Below, in pieces: positions 34,560-43,182 of a stretch of DNA of 64,000 nt. Source of the DNA: Aliishimia sp039978895 (GTDB lineage Bacteria; Pseudomonadota; Alphaproteobacteria; Rhodobacterales; Rhodobacteraceae); assembly GCA_039978895.1 (NCBI GenBank), contig JBDWAL010000057.1:62001-126000 (forward strand), in the 5' to 3' direction. The translations under genes and the position numbers were made by a program. The notes under the pieces are model-generated. The model was given only the letters and a program-made list of their open reading frames with translations. It searched no databases and was not told where the DNA came from. Positions within the stretch are counted from its first letter, which is position 1. Each line of letters opens with the position of its first letter.

Positions 34560-35345
34560 TTACTTGCGTACGATTTTGGCCAAGCCGTCAAACATGGATT
34601 CGCTTGCGCAAATCACTTCGCCATCTTCCAAGATGTCGCCCTCGGGTGTGATGGGTTCGACCAATGCGCCCGCTTCGGTTGCGATCAAAAGCCCGGCTGC
34701 CATGTCCCAAGAATTAAGCCGACGTTCCCAATACCCGTCATATCGACCTGCCGCGACATAGGCCAAGTCCAACGCCGCAGACCCAAATCGGCGCACGCCT
34801 GCACATCCCGGCAAGACACGCGCAAGGTCTTGCAATGTTTCGGGCAGATCGCTGCGTCCAGCAAAGGGCAATCCGGTGGCAAAGATGCATTCGATCATCT
34901 TGTGACGCCCCGATACCCGCAAGCGAGTTTCATTCATGAACGCCCCGCCACCTTTTTCGGCGGCAAACAATTCGTCTTTGGTCGGATCGTAAACAACGCC
35001 CGCTACGATCTTGCCTTTGTGCTCAAGCGCGATCGAGACGGCCCAATGCGGCAGACCGTGCAAGAAGTTTGTTGTGCCGTCCAGCGGGTCCACGATCCAG
35101 CGTCGTGTTGGGTCCACGCCGTCTTCTTCGCCGCCCTCTTCGGCAAGCCAGCCATAGGTTGGCCGCGCCCCGGTGAGTTCTTCTTTGATCAGATATTCCG
35201 CCTGAAGATCAGCCTTAGAGACAAAATCCCCCGGCCCCTTCATCGAAGCTTGCAGATTTTCGACTTCCCGAAAGTCCTTTGCCAGCGAGCGACCGGCTTT
35301 GCGCGCGGCTTTCATCATAATGTTTAGATTGGCGCTGCCTTGCAT
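34560..35345 (-). CDS. suhB: Inositol monophosphatase family protein (SuhB-like)
   Basis: 261-residue Mg-dependent phosphatase. WIVDPLDGTTNF (residues 83-94) and the LAEEGGEED acidic loop (about 68-76) bind the metal, and LNSWDMAAGLLIATEAGA is the second motif. Hydrolyses inositol or related sugar monophosphates; in enterobacteria SuhB also touches rRNA transcription. Convergent with the rhomboid gene with one base between the stops. Assignment to SuhB rather than another family member is moderate. Confidence 0.88.
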   Translation of the reverse strand: MQGSANLNIMMKAARKAGRSLAKDFREVENLQASMKGPGDFVSKADLQAEYLIKEELTGARPTYGWLAEEGGEEDGVDPTRRWIVDPLDGTTNFLHGLPHWAVSIALEHKGKIVAGVVYDPTKDELFAAEKGGGAFMNETRLRVSGRHKMIECIFATGLPFAGRSDLPETLQDLARVLPGCAGVRRFGSAALDLAYVAAGRYDGYWERRLNSWDMAAGLLIATEAGALVEPITPEGDILEDGEVICASESMFDGLAKIVRK

Positions 35346-35423
35346 GGCGGACCTCCACGGAATGTCTTGAGGGTGGGTTCAAGCCGCGCGTCTACACGGC
35401 CCCGCGCCCGCAAGCAAGCACAG

Positions 35424-36329
35424 TCACTGCGCTTGAAGTCGTCGCGCTTCTTGTCGCGCCAACGCGATCAACTCTTGCATGTAACCACGCTCCAGATCGT
35501 CAGAGCGCACAGCCGCATATAACCGCCGCGTTATCCCTGTTTCCGTCAAAGGCCGCGTTACATAATCGGAAGAATACTTAACCTCGCGCACAACCCAATC
35601 TGGCAACACAGATACACCGCGCGCAGAGGCCACAAGCAACAAGATCACCGCCGTCAATTCGACTTGTCGGATTGCAGCGGGTTCGATCTTTGCAGGGATC
35701 AGCAACTGGCTGAAAACATCCAACCGTTGCCGCTCTACGGGATAGGTGATTAAGGTCTCATTTCGAAAGTCTTCGGCATTGATATAGGGCTTCTTCGCCA
35801 ATGGATGCGAACTGGAGGCCACAAAAACAGGTGCGTAATCAAAGAGTTCTATGAATTCGACACCGGGCAGTTCCTCGGGGTCGGATGACACCACAAGGTC
35901 TACTTCTTCTTTCAACAAAGCAGGCAATGCGTCAAACGCCAATCCGGGGCGAATGTCGACATCCACATCTGGCCAGCTTTTGCGAAACAGTTCCAACACT
36001 GGGAACAACCATTCAAAACAGGCGTGGCACTCAATGGCGATGTGCAAGCGCCCGACATTGCCGCTTCTTAATCCGGAAAACTCATCTAAAAGTGCTTCGA
36101 CTTGTGGCAAGACTTGGTTCGCCAAACGCAATAACCGTTTGCCCGCGGCGGACAGTTTCAAAGGTTTGGATCGGCGCACGAATAACTCGACCCCGGCTTG
36201 GTCCTCCAAGCCCTTGATCTGATGGCTCAATGCACTTTGCGTGATGTTCATGACCTCGGCAGCACGGGCCAACCCACCAGATTCGTGAATCGCTTTGATG
36301 GTGCGCAAGTGTCGGAATTCCAAGTGCAT
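35424..36329 (-). CDS. metR: LysR-type regulator, likely MetR
   Basis: 301-residue LysR regulator with N-terminal helix-turn-helix (LEFRHLRTIKAIHESGGLARAAEVMNITQSALSHQIKGLE is typical, about residues 3-43) and a type 2 periplasmic-binding-like effector domain. Divergent from metF, as known for MetR. In E. coli it responds to homocysteine. I chose the ATG at 36329, which has GAGGTG upstream; a GTG 12 bases earlier is possible. The 92-base divergent gap is AT-rich and probably holds its operator, not resolved here. Confidence 0.85.
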   Translation of the reverse strand: MHLEFRHLRTIKAIHESGGLARAAEVMNITQSALSHQIKGLEDQAGVELFVRRSKPLKLSAAGKRLLRLANQVLPQVEALLDEFSGLRSGNVGRLHIAIECHACFEWLFPVLELFRKSWPDVDVDIRPGLAFDALPALLKEEVDLVVSSDPEELPGVEFIELFDYAPVFVASSSHPLAKKPYINAEDFRNETLITYPVERQRLDVFSQLLIPAKIEPAAIRQVELTAVILLLVASARGVSVLPDWVVREVKYSSDYVTRPLTETGITRRLYAAVRSDDLERGYMQELIALARQEARRLQAQ

Positions 36330-36421
36330 CTGTGAGTTCACCTCATGTTAATCTTTAGAATTATGAATTTGTCTCACAACCCATATCGTGCGACAAGCCC
36401 TCAAGCAACCCGAGGTGCCCA

Positions 36422-37291
36422 ATGTCGACTCCGACCCTGTCTTTCGAAATTTTCCCCCCTGCGTCTATGACGGCGTCTTTCAAGCTCTGGGACAGCCTGT
36501 CCCGGCTCCAAGCTTTTTCGCCCGATTTCGTCTCCATCACATATGGCGCGCAAGGCGGGGTTCAGGATCGCACATTGGACACGGCCAAAGCAGTGATGTC
36601 GCAAACAGGCGCACCGGTCGCGGCCCATCTGACGGCTGCACGTGCAAGCCGCGCGGACGTTATTGCCCGCGCCGAAGAATTCGCGGCGGCCGGGATCACC
36701 GATGTGGTCGCACTGCGCGGCGACCCCGACACACCCGGTGCCCCCTTCGTCCCGCACCCAGACGGCTTTGCATCCTCCGTTGAACTGGTCGAAACGCTGG
36801 CCAAGATGAACACGTTTTGCATTCGCGTTGGCGCCTATCCAGAAAGCCACCCCGATTCCGCGTCCGCGCAACAAAACATCGACTTCCTCAAAGCCAAATT
36901 CGACGCTGGCGCAGACGAAGCTATCACTCAGTTTTTCTTTGAAGCCGATGATTTCCTACGCTTCCGCGATGCCTGCACCAAAGCTGGGATCACAGCGCCG
37001 ATTATTCCGGGAATCCTGCCGATCACAAATTGGACCCGCGCCCGCAGCTTTGCCCAGCGCTGTGGCACGACAGTGCCCGATTGGTTGGACCAAGCTTTTG
37101 AAGCCGCTAAGCGTGATGATCGTGAAGAACTGTTATCCTTGGCTGTGTCCACCGAACTGTGCAGCACGTTGATGGATGAAGGCGTGGATCATTTGCATAT
37201 CTACACGTTGAACACGGCCCGTTTGACGGAACAATTATGCATCGCTTTGGGCGTCGAACACGCCCCCGTTCAATTGCGCAACGTGGCGTAA
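36422..37291 (+). CDS. metF: 5,10-methylenetetrahydrofolate reductase
   Basis: 289-residue flavoprotein reducing methylene-THF to methyl-THF for methionine synthesis. LSFEIFPP near residue 9 holds the catalytic Glu, ALRGDPDTPG near residue 98 is the flavin/folate loop, and FFEADDFLRF and PGILPITNW are family features. Divergent from metR with a 92-base gap. The methyl-THF feeds methionine synthase, which in the B12-dependent form links to the cobalamin cluster elsewhere in the window. Normal length. Confidence 0.95.
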   Translation: MSTPTLSFEIFPPASMTASFKLWDSLSRLQAFSPDFVSITYGAQGGVQDRTLDTAKAVMSQTGAPVAAHLTAARASRADVIARAEEFAAAGITDVVALRGDPDTPGAPFVPHPDGFASSVELVETLAKMNTFCIRVGAYPESHPDSASAQQNIDFLKAKFDAGADEAITQFFFEADDFLRFRDACTKAGITAPIIPGILPITNWTRARSFAQRCGTTVPDWLDQAFEAAKRDDREELLSLAVSTELCSTLMDEGVDHLHIYTLNTARLTEQLCIALGVEHAPVQLRNVA

Positions 37292-37354
37292 AACTTGTTC
37301 CTGCCCTAACGAACGGCCATTCCTATGTCACACCACGTGCCAAAGGAGGGCGCC

Positions 37355-37837
37355 ATGCCTTTATATGCAAACGGTCCCGAAGCTTTACTGTCTCAAGCCG
37401 AAGTGCTGGGGATTTCAGGGCTGGAATTCATGCAAGGTATTGCCGAAGGACGCCTGCCGGCCCCGCCAATTAGTCAAACGATGGGCTACACGCTGCATTC
37501 AGTCGAAGAAGGCCGCGCCACGTTTAGAGGTGCGCCAGAATTCAATGTGACCAACCCGATGGGCACGGTGCACGGTGGCTGGTACGGCACGCTGCTTGAC
37601 AGTGCGATGGCCTGCGCGGTGATGACCAAAATCCCTAAAGGTACCGTCTATACCACGTTGGAATATAAAATTAATATCCTGCGCTCGATCCCGCTGGGCT
37701 GCATGATTGACTGCCATGGCGTCACAGATCATGTGGGGCGCTCCACTGGCGTCGCGCACGGCGAAATCGTCGGCGTCGAGGACGGCAAGCTTTATGCCAC
37801 GGGTTCGACCACCTGCATTGTGATGAAAATCAAATAG
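37355..37837 (+). CDS. PaaI-family hotdog thioesterase
   Basis: 160-residue hotdog-fold thioesterase (PaaI/YbgC type). The NPMGTVHGGWYGTLLDSAMACAV segment is the family active-site stretch, and RSTGVAHGEIV matches the C-terminal half. Hydrolyses acyl-CoA or phenylacetyl-type thioesters; substrate unknown. Start chosen at the ATG with a strong AGGAGG 6 bases upstream; an upstream ATG at 37325 has no such site. Follows metF by 63 bases in the same direction, maybe a separate transcript. Confidence 0.82.
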   Translation: MPLYANGPEALLSQAEVLGISGLEFMQGIAEGRLPAPPISQTMGYTLHSVEEGRATFRGAPEFNVTNPMGTVHGGWYGTLLDSAMACAVMTKIPKGTVYTTLEYKINILRSIPLGCMIDCHGVTDHVGRSTGVAHGEIVGVEDGKLYATGSTTCIVMKIK

Positions 37838-37867
37838 ACCACCGGCACCTCGAAATGGGTGCGCTCG

Positions 37868-38947
37868 TCAATGGGACTGCAAGAAGCCAAGCCGCGGCAG
37901 GTTCCAACCTTCAGACGATGGCGCTTTCGCCACGCTTGGATGAACTCGCTCAGATGGGTCATGCCCCACTTGCCGCGCACGCCGGGTGATCAAGAAACGC
38001 CCGATCCCTCGGAAGCTGCCTGACGTGGGTGCGCCTGGGTCTTGCGGGAATTGCTCTTTCCACCCATCGGGCAGTTTTAGGCCCGCAGCCTCGGCTTTTT
38101 CCAACATCCACACCAAGGGAATGTTGGACAACGGACGCGCGACTTCGAAGCCGCCCAGCATACCGCCCACATCCCCATGCGTGCCCCGGAACCACATTTG
38201 CTGAAGATCGCCGTCCCAAGCAGATCGGCTGTCCCATAGCACCGGACTATACGCGACCCGCGTTTCGTTGCGCGCCAACGCATGATATCCACGCTTCACG
38301 CTGGGGCCAAGATTGTGGTTGTGGAACGCATGATGTGGAACACTTAACCGCCATAACAGCGGCATGTTCAGACCCAAGGATTTCACGGTATCCCAAACCC
38401 CGATCATCTCGATCTCGACGCTCTCATGGCAATTGACGCGCGCGAATGCCCTTGATGCATTGCTATCGGGCGCGTTCTCGTAGTGGCGGTAGATGTCGCG
38501 CACGTTTCGTTGTGTCGCCGCATCTGCACGAAGCAGTCCAACGCGATCGATGACACCCGCCAAGGACCGTACCGCGTACGCCCCCCGGGAATATCCCATG
38601 AGGAAAATCTGATCACCGGGCCGATACCGTGACGCCAGATACCCATAGGCCCGTCGGATTTGGCGATTGATCCCGCGTCCAGCGATCACATCGCCTGCAC
38701 GACGCCAATGCGACCACTGAATTCCCGGTTCATAATAGACACTGATCCCGGATCCAGCTTGTTTCAGTAGTTTGTAGGCAAGCCCCGCATTGCTTTCGCA
38801 CCCCGGCGCCAATGAAGACATGGTCCCGTCGATAATGATGACGTGAATCGTACTGCCGCGCACCAAGGGCGCCGTTTGCGCTTGCCCTCGGCCGAAAGCC
38901 CGCTGCAACCAGCGGGCAATGCGTCTATTCAGCTGCGATCCGTCCAT
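37868..38947 (-). CDS. DUF2235 phospholipase-like hydrolase
   Basis: 359-residue alpha/beta hydrolase of the DUF2235 family, the same fold as Tle1-type phospholipase effectors. IIIDGT at the start, nucleophile Ser120 in GYSRGAYAVRSLAG, Asp186 in GVWDTVKSLG, and His257 in RGTHGDVGGM form the triad. No signal peptide, and no VgrG, immunity or type VI genes are nearby. Its first 23 bases overlap the end of the CoxL-like gene, so translation may be coupled. Substrate unknown; phospholipid or acyl ester is possible. Confidence 0.83.
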   Translation of the reverse strand: MDGSQLNRRIARWLQRAFGRGQAQTAPLVRGSTIHVIIIDGTMSSLAPGCESNAGLAYKLLKQAGSGISVYYEPGIQWSHWRRAGDVIAGRGINRQIRRAYGYLASRYRPGDQIFLMGYSRGAYAVRSLAGVIDRVGLLRADAATQRNVRDIYRHYENAPDSNASRAFARVNCHESVEIEMIGVWDTVKSLGLNMPLLWRLSVPHHAFHNHNLGPSVKRGYHALARNETRVAYSPVLWDSRSAWDGDLQQMWFRGTHGDVGGMLGGFEVARPLSNIPLVWMLEKAEAAGLKLPDGWKEQFPQDPGAPTSGSFRGIGRFLITRRARQVGHDPSERVHPSVAKAPSSEGWNLPRLGFLQSH

Positions 38948-41222
38948 TGTTCATCATTTCCCATACGCGCAAAGGTGTGAACGGCATATCTGCTTGCCGC
39001 ACCCCTACGCTCCATAGTGCATCTTGCACCGCATTTGCTGTTGCCGCCATGGACCCAACGGTCCCCGCTTCGCCGCAGCCTTTCATGCCCATAATGTTCG
39101 CCGTTGACGGCACGGGCTCAGAGGTAAAAGAAAACATAGGCACATCATCGGCCCGTGGCATCGCATAATCCATGAAACTTGCCGTGAGCAACTGTCCGTC
39201 TTCATCGTAAACAACACGCTCTGTTAGCGCCTGACCGATGCCTTGCACGACACCGCCATGCACTTGCCCTTCGGCAAGTACTGGATTGATAAGATTGCCA
39301 AAATCATCGACCACTGTGTAGCGGTCCACGGTCGTCACGCCTGTGTTACAGTCGATCACAACTTCCGCGATGTGCGCCCCGTTCGGGAAGCTGCGCGCGG
39401 CCAATTTCGCGGTTTCTTGGTGCACCATTAGGTCCGAGCGACCTTTTTCACGTGCGAGTTCGGCCACATCCAACATGCTTGGCGTCAGGTTTGACCCCGG
39501 TATCCGGAAGGTTTCGTCGTCAAATTCGATCTCGCTCGCAGGGGCGCCGGTCTCTTCCGACAGGAACGCTGAGAATTTCTCTTTCATCGAAGACGTCGTT
39601 GCCAAAATGGCGTTGTTCTGTGTTGTCACAGAACGTGATCCGCCGGTGCCGCCGCCGGTCGCAATAAGATCGCTGTCCCCCTGAATAAAGGTGACTTTGT
39701 CCATTGGAATACCTGTTTGGTCCGACAAGAACTGCGCGAACACTGTTTCATGCCCCTGCCCGTTCGATTGTGTCCCAACATAGATGTTCACGGTGCCGTC
39801 CTCGGTAAATTCGACTTTCGCTGTTTCTGAAGGATCGCCTAGAATGCTTTCGATATAGTAACAAAAGCCAACGCCGCGTAAATTTCCTTTTAATTCATCC
39901 GCAGTACGCCGCGCCTCAAATCCGGCTAGATCGCCTTCTGCTTCCGCCCTTGTGAGCACTTTGTTGAAGTCGCCAACGTCATAGGTTTCGCCCACAGGTG
40001 TGTCATACGGGAATTGATCTGGGTTGATAAAGTTGCGACGGCGCAGCTCCAACGGGTCTATCCCTAGATCACGTGCGGCACGGTCTATGGTGCGCTCCAG
40101 CAGATAGATCGCCTCAGGTCGCCCGGCCCCACGATAAGCATCGACTTGCACTGTGTTGGTGTAAAACCCCTCCACATTTAGCCATACCGTTTGAATGTCA
40201 TAGACACCGCCAAGAACCCGGCTGAACAGTTGTGTCTGGATTGGCTGCCCAAATGTCGAATTGTAGGCCCCTAGGTTACAGCGGGTGTAAACACGGTATC
40301 CGGTGATTTTATGGGTTTCATCAAAGGCAAGTTCCGCCACGTGGTCCAGATCGCGCCCGCCGTTATCTGTCAGCATCGCTTCACCGCGCTCTGACATCCA
40401 ACGCACTGGCTTGCCCAAAACCCGCGCGGCTTGCGCGACGACAAAATACTCTGGGTACATGAAGCTTTTCATACCAAAGCCGCCGCCCACATCAGGGTTG
40501 GTGACACGTACATTGGCCTCATCCATCCCGAATTTTTCGATGATTTGCGCCTTGCCGCCCCATACGCCTTGGCCGCCAAAGCTCAGGTGCAAACGCCCCT
40601 CTTGCATTTCGGCAAAACAGCCGCGCGGCTCCATAGAACTTACGATGATCCTGTTGTCTTCAACAGGCAAAGACACGACATGTGCGGCGTTTTCAAATGC
40701 GGCTTTGGTGGCGTCCTCGTCACCGATCCCCCAATCAAACGCGGTGTTGTCGGGCGCTTCGGGATGCACGGTCTCGCCCCCGGCCCCAAGCTCCATAGAG
40801 ACTGGCAGATCGTCGATCTCGATTTCGACCAGCTCGCCTGCATCCTTTGCAGCCTCTGGCGTGTCAGCGATTACCGCGACGATCGCCTCGCCGACATAGC
40901 GCACACGCCCATTTGCAAGCATGGGCCGCTCTGGTGACGCGCCATCGGTTCCATCGCGGTTTTTAACAACTGAGGCTGTCATCACAGCTTTGATCCCGGC
41001 GGCCAAAAGGTCGTCTTGCGTCAAAATCAAGTGAACGCCGTCAACGGCGCGCGCCTCTTCCATCTCAATAGAGGTCACAACCCCATGCGCCACAGATGAG
41101 CGCACAAAATAGGCAAAAAGAGCGCCCGCAGGCACGATATCATCCACATAACGCCCGTGACCGGTTAGGAACCGCACGTCTTCAACCCGTTTGACTGGCT
41201 GACTTTTCCCAAATTTTTCCAT
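38925..41222 (-). CDS. Molybdopterin hydroxylase large subunit, CoxL form II-like
   Basis: 765-residue xanthine dehydrogenase/CO dehydrogenase family subunit that binds the Mo-MCD cofactor. N-terminal RFLTGHGRYVDDI, VGGGFGMKS, AYRGAGR near residue 361 (the form II signature, not the AYxCSFR of true CO dehydrogenase), and KGCGEAG near 716 with the active-site Glu. No flavin (CoxM) or iron-sulfur (CoxS) subunit gene is next to it, which is unusual. Substrate is not CO by motif; an aldehyde or N-heterocycle is likelier. Start MEKFGKSQ has AAGGAG upstream. Confidence 0.88.
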   Translation of the reverse strand: MEKFGKSQPVKRVEDVRFLTGHGRYVDDIVPAGALFAYFVRSSVAHGVVTSIEMEEARAVDGVHLILTQDDLLAAGIKAVMTASVVKNRDGTDGASPERPMLANGRVRYVGEAIVAVIADTPEAAKDAGELVEIEIDDLPVSMELGAGGETVHPEAPDNTAFDWGIGDEDATKAAFENAAHVVSLPVEDNRIIVSSMEPRGCFAEMQEGRLHLSFGGQGVWGGKAQIIEKFGMDEANVRVTNPDVGGGFGMKSFMYPEYFVVAQAARVLGKPVRWMSERGEAMLTDNGGRDLDHVAELAFDETHKITGYRVYTRCNLGAYNSTFGQPIQTQLFSRVLGGVYDIQTVWLNVEGFYTNTVQVDAYRGAGRPEAIYLLERTIDRAARDLGIDPLELRRRNFINPDQFPYDTPVGETYDVGDFNKVLTRAEAEGDLAGFEARRTADELKGNLRGVGFCYYIESILGDPSETAKVEFTEDGTVNIYVGTQSNGQGHETVFAQFLSDQTGIPMDKVTFIQGDSDLIATGGGTGGSRSVTTQNNAILATTSSMKEKFSAFLSEETGAPASEIEFDDETFRIPGSNLTPSMLDVAELAREKGRSDLMVHQETAKLAARSFPNGAHIAEVVIDCNTGVTTVDRYTVVDDFGNLINPVLAEGQVHGGVVQGIGQALTERVVYDEDGQLLTASFMDYAMPRADDVPMFSFTSEPVPSTANIMGMKGCGEAGTVGSMAATANAVQDALWSVGVRQADMPFTPLRVWEMMNNGRIAAE

Positions 41223-41474
41223 CTCGCGCGCTCCTTGCTGAACGATACTCTTGTTGCAACGGACACTAGGTGCCCAGACGGCGATGTCCAGCACCATTGC
41301 GCTTGAGTTCCTCCTGCCGCAGACGTTCGCCACGTCACAACCGAACCGAACGCAACGCAGCGGCAAGACTCGATCAAATACGCGTCACGTCTTAGCCGAA
41401 ACGTGTCGCAAAACGATTTGACCTTCGCAGGTCGTCCGGTCACGCTGACCGTATTGCCCCATCAAAGGACTGAT

Positions 41475-42353
41475 ATGCTTGCGTCCCGACATACCCAAAA
41501 CGGCCAATTGTCCAAAAATGACGTCGATGCGTATTGGCGCGACGGGTATTTATTCCCCGTGGATGCTCTCTCGCCGCAGGTTGCCGCGCGATATCGCGCC
41601 GAGCTTGAGAAGATCGAAACCGACTACCTTGACGCGGGCCTGATCCAACCCCTCAACACCTACAAAGGCGTAAATTCGCATTTGGTCATGCCGATGGTCG
41701 ATCAGATTGCACGGACCGAAACGCTGTTGAACATTGTGCAAAGCATACTTGGCCCGGACATTCTGCTGTTCGCTGGTGAGTTCTTCATCAAAGAACCCAA
41801 CACCACGCAGATCGTTTCGATGCACCAGGATTTGACCTATTGGGGCCTTGGCGCAATTGATGGCTTGGTCACGGTTTGGGTTCCGCTATCCGCCGCAACA
41901 CCACAATCAGGCTGTATGGAGTTCGTCTCTGGCTCGCACAAAAATGCCATCTTGCCACATGACGACACGTTTGATGCAAATAACCTCCTGTCACGCGGCC
42001 AAGAAGTCGCCGTCGACGTAAAGCCGCAGGACAAAACCACGATTGAGCTGCACCCAGGTCAGGTTTCCCTGCACCATGGTCTGACGATCCACGGATCAGG
42101 CCCCAACACAACAGATGACCGCCGCATCGCTTGCGTGTTGCGCTATATCCGTCCGGACATGGCTGCCCGCGCAGGCAGCAAAAGCTACGCCACCCTGATG
42201 CGCGGCGCCGACCGCCACAATAATTTCGCCCACGCCCCCGTTCCGCAGACCAATTTCGAACCGGGCGCAATGCAGCTTTATGACGAAATTCGTGTCGCCC
42301 AAGCCAAAACCATGATGAAAGGGGCCAAAGGCTCCAATAAGATGTATGATTAA
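41475..42353 (+). CDS. PhyH-type Fe(II)/2-oxoglutarate oxygenase
   Basis: 292-residue phytanoyl-CoA dioxygenase family protein. His117 and Asp119 (MHQDLTYWG) and His206 (TIHGSGPN) supply the iron ligands, and Arg217 (DDRRIACVLRY) fits the 2-oxoglutarate ligand. Such enzymes hydroxylate an unactivated C-H bond; PhnY, the aminoethylphosphonate hydroxylase, belongs to this family. It is 11 bases upstream of an HD-domain oxygenase-like gene, the same pairing as phnY-phnZ. Start at 41475 has AAAGGA upstream; an earlier in-frame ATG-like start would add 24 residues. Substrate unknown. Confidence 0.88.
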   Translation: MLASRHTQNGQLSKNDVDAYWRDGYLFPVDALSPQVAARYRAELEKIETDYLDAGLIQPLNTYKGVNSHLVMPMVDQIARTETLLNIVQSILGPDILLFAGEFFIKEPNTTQIVSMHQDLTYWGLGAIDGLVTVWVPLSAATPQSGCMEFVSGSHKNAILPHDDTFDANNLLSRGQEVAVDVKPQDKTTIELHPGQVSLHHGLTIHGSGPNTTDDRRIACVLRYIRPDMAARAGSKSYATLMRGADRHNNFAHAPVPQTNFEPGAMQLYDEIRVAQAKTMMKGAKGSNKMYD

Positions 42354-42364
42354 AGGGGAATGGT

Positions 42365-42967
42365 ATGGATCGCGTTAACTTCACTCAAATGAAGGACGGC
42401 ACCAAGGAAGAATATGACTTCCTTACCGAGCACGAGAACGAATACACCAAAGGCACCGCCGACCGCTTGTTGTCCGCACTTGTCGATCTAGACGCCTCGC
42501 TCTCGGGATACCAAGTCACCCGCCTTGGTCATTCCTTGCAATCGGCCACCCGCGCGCATCGCGACGGCGCGGATATCGACTGGGTTGTCGCGACCTTGCT
42601 GCACGATATTGGCGACATTTACGCCCCCTATAATCACGATGAATACGCCGCGACGATCATACGTCCGTTTGTGCGCGAACAATGCGCGTGGTGTGTGCAA
42701 ACCCATGGTGATTTTCAGATGGTCTACTATGGCCATCATGTCGGCGGAAATCCAAACAAGCGCGACCAGTTCAAAGACAGCCCCTACTTCGATGATTGCG
42801 CGCAATTCTGCGAACGGTGGGACCAAGCCAGTTTTGACCCCGATTACGACACCCTGCCGCTGGATTTTTTTGCGCCAATGGTCCGCGAGGTCTTCGCCCG
42901 CGCGCCCTACGACCCCGACGTGATCCGGCCCGGCGCACGTGAACCTTTGGTCCGATCACAGCCCTAA
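42365..42967 (+). CDS. HD-domain protein, PhnZ-like diiron oxygenase candidate
   Basis: 200-residue HD-domain protein. Beyond the HD pair (His80-Asp81 in LLHDIGD), His56 (LGHSLQ), His91 (YNHDEY), His114 (CVQTHGD) and Asp153 (RWDQ) occur in the order of the six iron ligands of PhnZ, the mixed-valent diiron oxygenase that cleaves the C-P bond of hydroxylated phosphonates. GHSLQ and the LLHD spacing match PhnZ closely. The YxxE segment of PhnZ (Tyr24, Glu27) is not kept, so the substrate should differ. Co-transcribed with the PhyH gene. The alternative is a phosphohydrolase, but the extra His residues argue against it. Confidence 0.8.
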   Translation: MDRVNFTQMKDGTKEEYDFLTEHENEYTKGTADRLLSALVDLDASLSGYQVTRLGHSLQSATRAHRDGADIDWVVATLLHDIGDIYAPYNHDEYAATIIRPFVREQCAWCVQTHGDFQMVYYGHHVGGNPNKRDQFKDSPYFDDCAQFCERWDQASFDPDYDTLPLDFFAPMVREVFARAPYDPDVIRPGAREPLVRSQP

Positions 42968-43182
42968 TTCGCCCAAATCCGAAACAAAGCAGCAACGTAC
43001 GCTGCCCCGTGAACAAACCCAGTACGACGCAACACCTGCGCGGACAAAAGGGCAACGTACGCACCTGCGCGCAACGTTCGCCCCATTAGGCCCCTGTTAA
43101 CGAACACAGCGTTGCTTACCCCCTTTCCCTCTGCGGCTGCGCACGGTATCCCCTCTCGCAACTGCAGCACGGGAAGAATACC

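Noticed and set aside
37868..38947. DUF2235 gene as a type VI effector with immunity gene
   Set aside because: No VgrG, PAAR or immunity gene lies nearby; only the catalytic fold is shared.
38925..41222. True CO dehydrogenase large subunit
   Set aside because: AYRGAGR is the form II motif, not the AYxCSFR of form I, and no CoxM/CoxS is adjacent.
42968..43182. Riboswitch or T-box upstream of valS
   Set aside because: No T-box or specifier-like structure was seen; only two copies of CAACGTACG, which is too short to mean much.
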